From positions 12,152,001 through 12,216,000 of the forward strand of contig NC_045132.1 of NCBI RefSeq assembly GCF_007655135.1: a DNA stretch of 64,000 nucleotides, read 5' to 3'. The notes below the pieces were generated by a model. The model saw only the letters and a list, made by a program, of their open reading frames with translations, had not been told where the DNA came from and did no database searches. Shown piece by piece: positions 58,230 to 64,000 of the stretch. The first letter of the stretch is position 1; every line of letters begins with the position of its first letter. The position numbers and the translations under genes were made by a program. The DNA comes from Punica granatum. Its lineage: Eukaryota; Streptophyta; Magnoliopsida; Myrtales; Lythraceae.

Positions 58230-60160
58230 TGTCAGCACCCCATTTTGGTCCATCAAGCAGACAAGGCTCATCGAGAACGTACAATGCTATGACTCGAGTG
58301 TGGATACAGAAAAACGGCTCAACAGAGCAGAAAATCACTATTCATCCTCAAGTCGGCAAAATCGGGCAAATGACACATACACTTGACAGAAGGACTCTAG
58401 GGGTCACCAAAAGGCAGCAGGGTGACCAGAGAGCTCAACAACATCCGAAACCGGCATTTTCAGTGTACTACGTAGACAGTCCTATTTTCCGATACTTCGA
58501 TCGTTTATCGGAAGATAGCCAATATTGGACTTCAAAAATCCACATCGATGCCAAACAGATGAAAAGTGTCTTCAAGCGCATTTCGCAAATCATCTGCTCT
58601 ATACATAACAACTTTCTGTATACAGACAACTTTTCAGTGGAAGTCCAAAAATGCCGGTTTTCCAGAGAAAAGTTAATTCCAAATGTCAGATTCGGCCATG
58701 CCCCACAAGTATACAGAGCACGAGCAATACTTCAGATGGTCTCTTGGAAGCCACACAGACACTCCAAATGACTTCCAAGTGACAAAACGGGCATACCTGT
58801 CACGACCCGAAACTTATAGCAGAGTTTCCCCTCTATTCCTTAATATCCATTGTCATATACGCAACTCATATATGTGTAATCTGTTTTCCTAACTCCCAAC
58901 ACATTGAACCAACCCAGCAAGCTCTATATAACATATAACCTCCTAACTAATTCTGATATATGCATAAAACCCTCAAAGCTTACTCAGTTGCAACCATCTT
59001 GTAACACAGACTGAACGAAAAGTTTTCATATATATATATATAGTATACTTCTATAACACATCCAACCTTTAACTAACTCGGCATGCTCTACAAGAATATA
59101 TAATCAATCTAACGGATTCTAATGTACATATATGCTCTCAATAGTGTGTTCAGCTACAACCATACCACTAAACCAACTAACAAAAGTTTCAGGTCGTAAC
59201 AGGATTGTAACATTTACGAACACTTACTACCTATACTATGGGTAGGCCTACTTGCCAAAATCCTTTGCGCTGATCCCCGTTATCCAAAGTCCTCCTATGC
59301 GGCTAGTCTAGCTACTAGCTCATCTGGAAAAAATGTATGCAGGGGGTGAGCTGCATCTCAATGAGTACTATATTCCAACGTAAAATAAACTAATATGTTA
59401 ACATCACAATTCACCACAATCAATCATATATATATTTATATACATATTCCACCAGATATGGAATCCAATACCAAGATCATACTTTCACACAACTCATATG
59501 GCAACCAAATCCAAACAACAATAATATAGCCATAGGGTTGCATTTCCTCGCAACAGAGTTATGACGGTACCGTGACCCCGCACACCTCATTCATATCATC
59601 CTCAACTCCCAATATCCATGTCTCATGAGCGGGGGCCGCCCATTAACCTGTGGCGGTAAGAGTTGACCTTCATTTATATTCCGCCGGTCCAGCGGCCGAT
59701 CATGTCCCTGCTTATATTCCGCCGGGTCCAGCGGCCGATCAGACCCCTATTTGTATTCCGCCGGGTCCAACGGCCGATCAAGTCCCTATTTATATTCCGC
59801 CGGGTTCGGCGGCCGATCAGGCCCCTTTTATAATCCGCCGGGTCCAGCGATCCCATGGCTATAGTCCAACCATCACAAGCACACTAAGCATACACATCAA
59901 CTATGTTCCGCAATCATTCAGCCACCATCACCTCTATAACCATACATATATATATATATATATATATATTTATTATCATTTTACGATGGAAGAAAGTACT
60001 CACAAACACCCTTGAAACGACCACTTAATGAGTCGAGCCTTCCGGAGGTAAAACCTTAGTCTCCCCAGCCCCTATTCAGTTCAAGCACAAAGATTAGATA
60101 ATATACTAAATAAGATTGAAAATATGCATCAGTTAAATCACCGTGTTACTTCATCGATAT
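58230..60160 (+). repeat. Diverged LTR-like, AT-rich region
   Basis: It starts TGTCAGCACCCCATTTTGG like the LTRs of the large family, directly after D pro, and a second patch (CACTATTCATC; CCAATATTGGACTTCAAAAATCC) still aligns. Beyond about 58560 similarity is lost and the DNA is AT-rich with short TA runs (59034-59042, 59945-59969) and a 39-bp minisatellite. I interpret it as the 5' part of an old or different-subfamily LTR, truncated by the fragment at 60161. Confidence 0.55.
59681..59850 (+). repeat. 39-bp minisatellite, about 4.5 copies
   Basis: CCGCCGG starts at 59681, 59719, 59758, 59797 and 59835, a period of 38-39 bp. The unit includes CCGCCGGGTCCAGCGGCCGA. The ORF across it simply repeats a 13-residue unit and has no other support. 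Confidence 0.88.
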
Positions 60161-60663
60161 TGTGCGCACCCGAATTTCATCTAGTTGGGGTACGCATGCA
60201 CGAAGCCTATGCAACGCGGCTTGGGAATATCCACCTTCCCGTGGGGATGCTCGACGGACACGCGTGAGAAGGAGTTGTCACTTACTGTTTACAACCCGTA
60301 GGTCGAGGGCCGTTGAGTCACCCTGGTCTAGGGGTACGGGGTACACCTAAATGCTAAGGCAATGGTCATACGGAACCAGAAATTTCGAATTCGGGGGTTC
60401 TATTACGTGCTGGCTATATCCCGCACGCCCTTTCGGTACTCTAGCTTGCTAGGCTTGCCATTTTGTTTATTTACCGCGTGATTTAGAGTTGCGCTCGACT
60501 CGCCCGTTTTGACACCGTAAATTTGATGAATTGATCAAGTTGGGCCAAGAGTCCGAAAGATGAGTAGGCTTGTGCATCGAGGAGTCGGTTCACTATCTTA
60601 GCGTTACAGTTCATCGAACCGTGATGGTTGATTCCCTGCGTGAACCGAAACCACGAGTACCCA
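60161..60663 (-). repeat. Subfamily I LTR 3'-end fragment, minus strand (about 0.5 kb)
   Basis: The reverse complement of the last 0.5 kb of the subfamily I LTR. It starts TGTGCGCACCCGAATTTCAT on the plus strand, which is the LTR terminus, and is broken at about 60663 in the segment ACTCGTGGTTTCGG. The 8-bp hairpin has one mismatch and the PBS-like site is decayed (TGACAACTCC). Confidence 0.88.
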
Positions 60664-61093
60664 ATGATGCGGACCTCACGAAGGATTGTGAAACCCGACG
60701 ACCAACTTGAATCGATTCCCAGATCGCCAAACACAGATTTAGATAAAGAGGATTATTGACCTGTTGTTTATAGAGAAACAAGAACCAACAATATCAAGAC
60801 AAGGATTATCGACCCGTTGTTTATGAAGAAACAAGAACCAATAATATCAAAGTGTACCGAACAATCACAAGCTGTCACACTTGCTCGTTCGAAGGAGTTC
60901 AATGAAGAACAAAGGAGAAAATCTCACCAAAATACCAGAATAATCTGCCCTGATCAGCTACTCAGCCTCCTTTATATAAGCTTACGAGAAACTGGAAACT
61001 AACAAACTAGGCAACTGGAATATCCTTCGTTTCCTAAAGCCAGAAATAACAGAGGAAACTAAATAAAGGTTATCTAGAATAGTTGGCAGTCTT
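60664..61093 (-). repeat. LTR remnant and 3' UTR of a second Ty3 lineage, with TATA box and 53-bp repeat
   Basis: Downstream (on the minus strand) of an integrase tail. It has a TATA-like TTATATAAAGG at about 60970-60980 and two direct copies of a 53-bp unit (GGATTAT at 60750 and 60803; TTGTTTAT...GAAACAAGAACCA). This fits U3-R of that element's LTR, cut by the LTR fragment at 60663. Confidence 0.55.
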
Positions 61094-61523
61094 TTATTCC
61101 ATCTTCAGCATCTCATGGCAAGTCAAGTGAATAAAGGCCTTTGGAGACCCAATTGAATTGGACTCCTCTTGGCCCAAAAAGCCCATCAGCAAGCTCTCCA
61201 TAGCTTGTTGGATTTGTTTGGCCTTCGCCCGTGTGATTGGCCCACTCGGAACATGCAAGCCTCCAAGATCTTGTGCTTCAGCTCCCTCTTCAGGAGTCCG
61301 ACTTCCAAGCTCATGTGCATCAGCCTCATTGTCATGCCCATGATCCTCATCATTCTCCCGCTCTTCAAAAGGATTCGTCCTCGAATCGAAACCTACATCA
61401 ATCGGAGAAAGATCAGAAACATTAAAAGTTGGGCTAACATTATACTCACCTGGTAAATCTATTTTGTAGGCATTATCATTTTTCTTGGCTACGACTTGGA
61501 ATGGTCCAATTCCTCGTGGACTC
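61094..61523 (-). pseudogene. Ty3/gypsy integrase C-terminal tail, different lineage
   Basis: On the minus strand the frame encodes RGIGPFQVVAKKNDNAYKI, LPGEYNVSPTFNVSDLSP and SRTNPFEE, followed by PSGPITRAKAKQIQQAM, and stops at about 61094. This is the classic C-terminal end of plant Ty3 integrases, which interacts with DNA or chromatin, and is unlike the integrase tail of elements A-C. The upstream part is replaced at 61524 by a minus-strand LTR. The first 43 residues of the apparent ORF come from that LTR and do not belong to it. Confidence 0.85.
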
Positions 61524-64000
61524 TGTACGGACCCGAATGTGGACTCTCGTCGGGGCCCGCATTGCGCGCTTTTGGATCGCGCGGCTTGGTCGGAACCTCC
61601 ACCTTCCCGCGGGGACGAGTGACGGACACGCGTGAGAGAAGGAGTCGCCACTTATCATTTTACGACCCGAAGGTCGAGGGCGGATAAGTTACCCTGGGCC
61701 TAGGGGTATGGAACACCTAGTTTGTCGTTAAGGCATTGATCTGTGCGGAACCGGAAAATCCGTGTTCGGGGGTTCATGTTACGTGCGGGCCTACATCCCG
61801 CACGCCCTTTTGGTACTCTGGTTTGTTAGGCTTGCATATTTTATGATTTACCGCGTGAATTAAGCTGCACTCGGCTCGCACGTTTTGACACCGGAGATTC
61901 GATGAACCAAACGATGTCGGTTGAGAAGCCGAGAGAGAAGTAAACCCGTATGTCGGGGAGTTGGTTCACAATCTTGTGTTACAGTTCATCGAACCATGGA
62001 GGTTGAATCCCTGCGTGAACCAAAACCGTGAGTTCTTGGATTTACTTGTATCTGGACAAGCATTAGACCGATTCGATTACTTCGACTCTCGGACCGTTCG
62101 CTCACCGACTGGAATTCTTACAGAATAAATGTACAAAATAAAATCCTTACAATGCTCTCGAAAACAATAAATACAAATTACAAAAGGGTCGAATTCCAGT
62201 CGTTTCGCGTTCGGTTATTATTCCACTCTAACTCACCGTGAGTTTAGGGAAAAGACCGAAGAACTGAAATTCAATGGACGCTCTCACTGAATAGGGCGTT
62301 GGACCCTGTGAGTGTTGATTAGGGTGTTGGACCTTGTGCTCGATGATTAGGGCGTTGAACCCTAATATTATTCGGCCTAGGGATCAGGCTCGACCCGCAT
62401 GGCAAACAGGTGCGGAAAGATAACACGCAACATGTTAATAACAGACAAAGTGTTTGTTATTGTCGTGTTTACGTGAATTAACAGATTATTAACCCAGGGG
62501 TGTTTTTGCAAGCAAATGCCATATGCTAAACAATCACATGTGCCAACGTTTTAGCATTCGGCTTTGTTTTGAGAACTTGACAAAGAGAGTCAAATCTCAG
62601 TTGTGTGGATTGCTTTTATAGTTGTTCTGTATTGTGACACTGAATTACCACTGAATTAACCAAACTCGTGTTTTGACTCTAGATTTGGAATCTAGAATTC
62701 CTCCTAACCATTATCTAGTGTTTGGTTAGGTCGAGTGAAAGGTTAATCAGCATTTTACATGTTTTCTGACAGAGATAACTGTTCTAGTTACCCGAGTCTA
62801 TGTTAGGATGATAGAAACTCATCAGTTAGATAAGAAAGGCTATGCAGATGAACCTGCACCTGAACAGGTGGCCCATTCTTATCCCGTACTGTAGTGTTTC
62901 TGTCATGCTAACCCTAAGGATGTCGCTGAATTGTGAAAAGACGATTTTTGCCCTTTATTTGAAAGTTGTTTTCAGAAAAGGGAAACATCGTAGTGCGGGC
63001 TACCTCGGCCTGTAGCCGGTGTCAACCAAATCCCTGGATCGTCCAGGGTTGTGCAAGAACCCCGGAAAAGCCAAAGAACCAGTCGATCTGCCCGGAAGTG
63101 ATCTAGAAAGATCTTCTGTATCGTGACCTAAGCTACTTGGAATCAGGTAAAAACTCAAGTTGAGACACAGAAGCCCTTTTTAGACGTCCATGCTACATCG
63201 GACCGCGCATTTCGGGTTTTGAAATTGATAAGTTTGAAAAGGGCACCAACGTCCTTTGACGACTCGTCGACGCGAGTTATCAGTTAATGTCCAATTCGGG
63301 TAAACTTTATCAGTGTGAAGTGGGTTTAATCATGTGAGCGTCCCGATTAACCCGTTTGTGGAATTAATGCTTAAGGGTTATAGCCGAATGCATTAATTAG
63401 GAAAACGATTCGTGATTCGACGACCAAAATGAATCCATAACGATCAAGGATAATTCAGTTGAATAACCGCCAATATCCTTATAACCGAATGGATCTAAAT
63501 GAGTCCTCGATGCATGAATCCATGCACGTTAATTTTAAAAGAGTCTTTACATGATACTTTAACATAGGAATCGTAAAGACATTGAAGTAAAAATTCACAC
63601 CATCCGATAAACGAATTAAACTTGAGATAAGGAACTCATTCTTGACCCAAGGAAGGCCAAGAAGCCCTCGGCTTCATCTTATGAAAGGTGGCCGAAGGTT
63701 CTCATGGCTCTGTCCGAGTCACAAATGATTTCCTAATCGTGGTTTAATTATTTTTCGCATGCTCAAATATCAACCGTGATAAATAACACTCCTTTTTTAG
63801 CAAAAGCCGGCGTTATCACGATTTGTTTAGCTCATTTCAACATACAAACATTCACAAACGTTTTAATTAAGGAAAGGATAAAATAACACCGGCTTCATGC
63901 GTGCAATAATGATAAAACAAGCTCGGAAACTAACTTGGATCGGCTAAGGAGACCAATCTTAACCCGGAAAGAGCAATTTAAGTCTCAACCCTCTCATTTA
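61524..64000 (-). repeat. Long LTR, subfamily II, minus strand, cut by the right window edge
   Basis: The plus strand starts TGTACGGACCCGAATG, the complement of the LTR terminus. It matches 7842-12795 and not the subfamily I LTRs: stem arms CGACTGGAATTC and GAATTCCAGTCG at 62106-62117 and 62191-62202, hairpin near 61785, UNCG hairpin near 61670 and GGAGTCGCCA at 61641-61650. The U3 part lies outside the window. Confidence 0.9.

Noticed and set aside
59650..60015. ORF with 13-residue repeats (IPPGPAADQ-like)
   Set aside because: It tracks a 39-bp minisatellite in AT-rich repeat DNA with no homologue or gene context.
61476..61658. Start region of the minus-strand integrase ORF
   Set aside because: This is LTR sequence read through; only the part below 61524 is integrase.
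1..64000. Host protein-coding gene, tRNA or rRNA
   Set aside because: All long frames with recognisable domains are retroelement proteins; other frames are short, repeat-driven or antisense to these.

Overview
This window is plant nuclear DNA made almost entirely of LTR retrotransposons nested in one another. I see no host gene, rRNA, tRNA or CRISPR array. The main family is a giant Ty3/gypsy element of the Tat/Ogre type: LTRs of 4.8-5.2 kb, an extra ORF before gag, gag-pro with a G-patch-like domain after the protease, a predicted intron between pro and RT, a second RNase H after RT, an integrase, and a 3' UTR with short satellites. One Ty1/copia element of the Angela/BARE type is also present. 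The host is most likely a eudicot; the ORF1 and gag sequences remind me of Myrtales such as pomegranate, but that is recollection, not proof.

Layout. 1-2583 (-): element A1, gag-pro and the start of pol, running off the left edge. 2584-2737 (-): LTR stub. 2738-7841 (-): element A2, satellite, 3' UTR, pol, intron, end of pro. 7842-12795 (+): LTR of subfamily II. 12796-24447 (+): element C, with leader, ORF1, gag-pro, intron, pol, 3' UTR, 70-bp satellite and PPT. 24448-29312 (+): LTR of subfamily I. 29313-51295 (+): element B, split by a solo LTR at 30702-35925 (TSD AAGGT) and by the copia element at 40060-48114 (TSD CCGAG). 51296-56145: 3' LTR of B. 56146-58229 (+): older relative D, gag-pro only. 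58230-60160: diverged LTR-like, AT-rich DNA. 60161-60663 (-): LTR end fragment. 60664-61523 (-): LTR and integrase tail of a different Ty3 element. 61524-64000 (-): subfamily II LTR leaving the window.

Order of events: C lies in B's gag and B lies in D's gag, with solo LTR and copia insertions also in B. The left sides of B and D are missing, and the left LTR of C is a different subfamily abutting A2, so an inter-element recombination or deletion has joined unrelated parts. Every gag-pol copy is broken; only ORF1 of element C is uninterrupted. Almost all nonsense codons are C-to-T or G-to-A changes, as expected for methylated, silenced repeats.

The most interesting signals are structural: an intron that restores the pro-pol reading frame in the copies; LTR stem-loops whose pairing survives although the two LTR subfamilies have different arm sequences; a PBS-like 10-mer with a UNCG hairpin lying about 120 bp inside the LTR end; and a 3' UTR hairpin array followed by fast-changing satellites.
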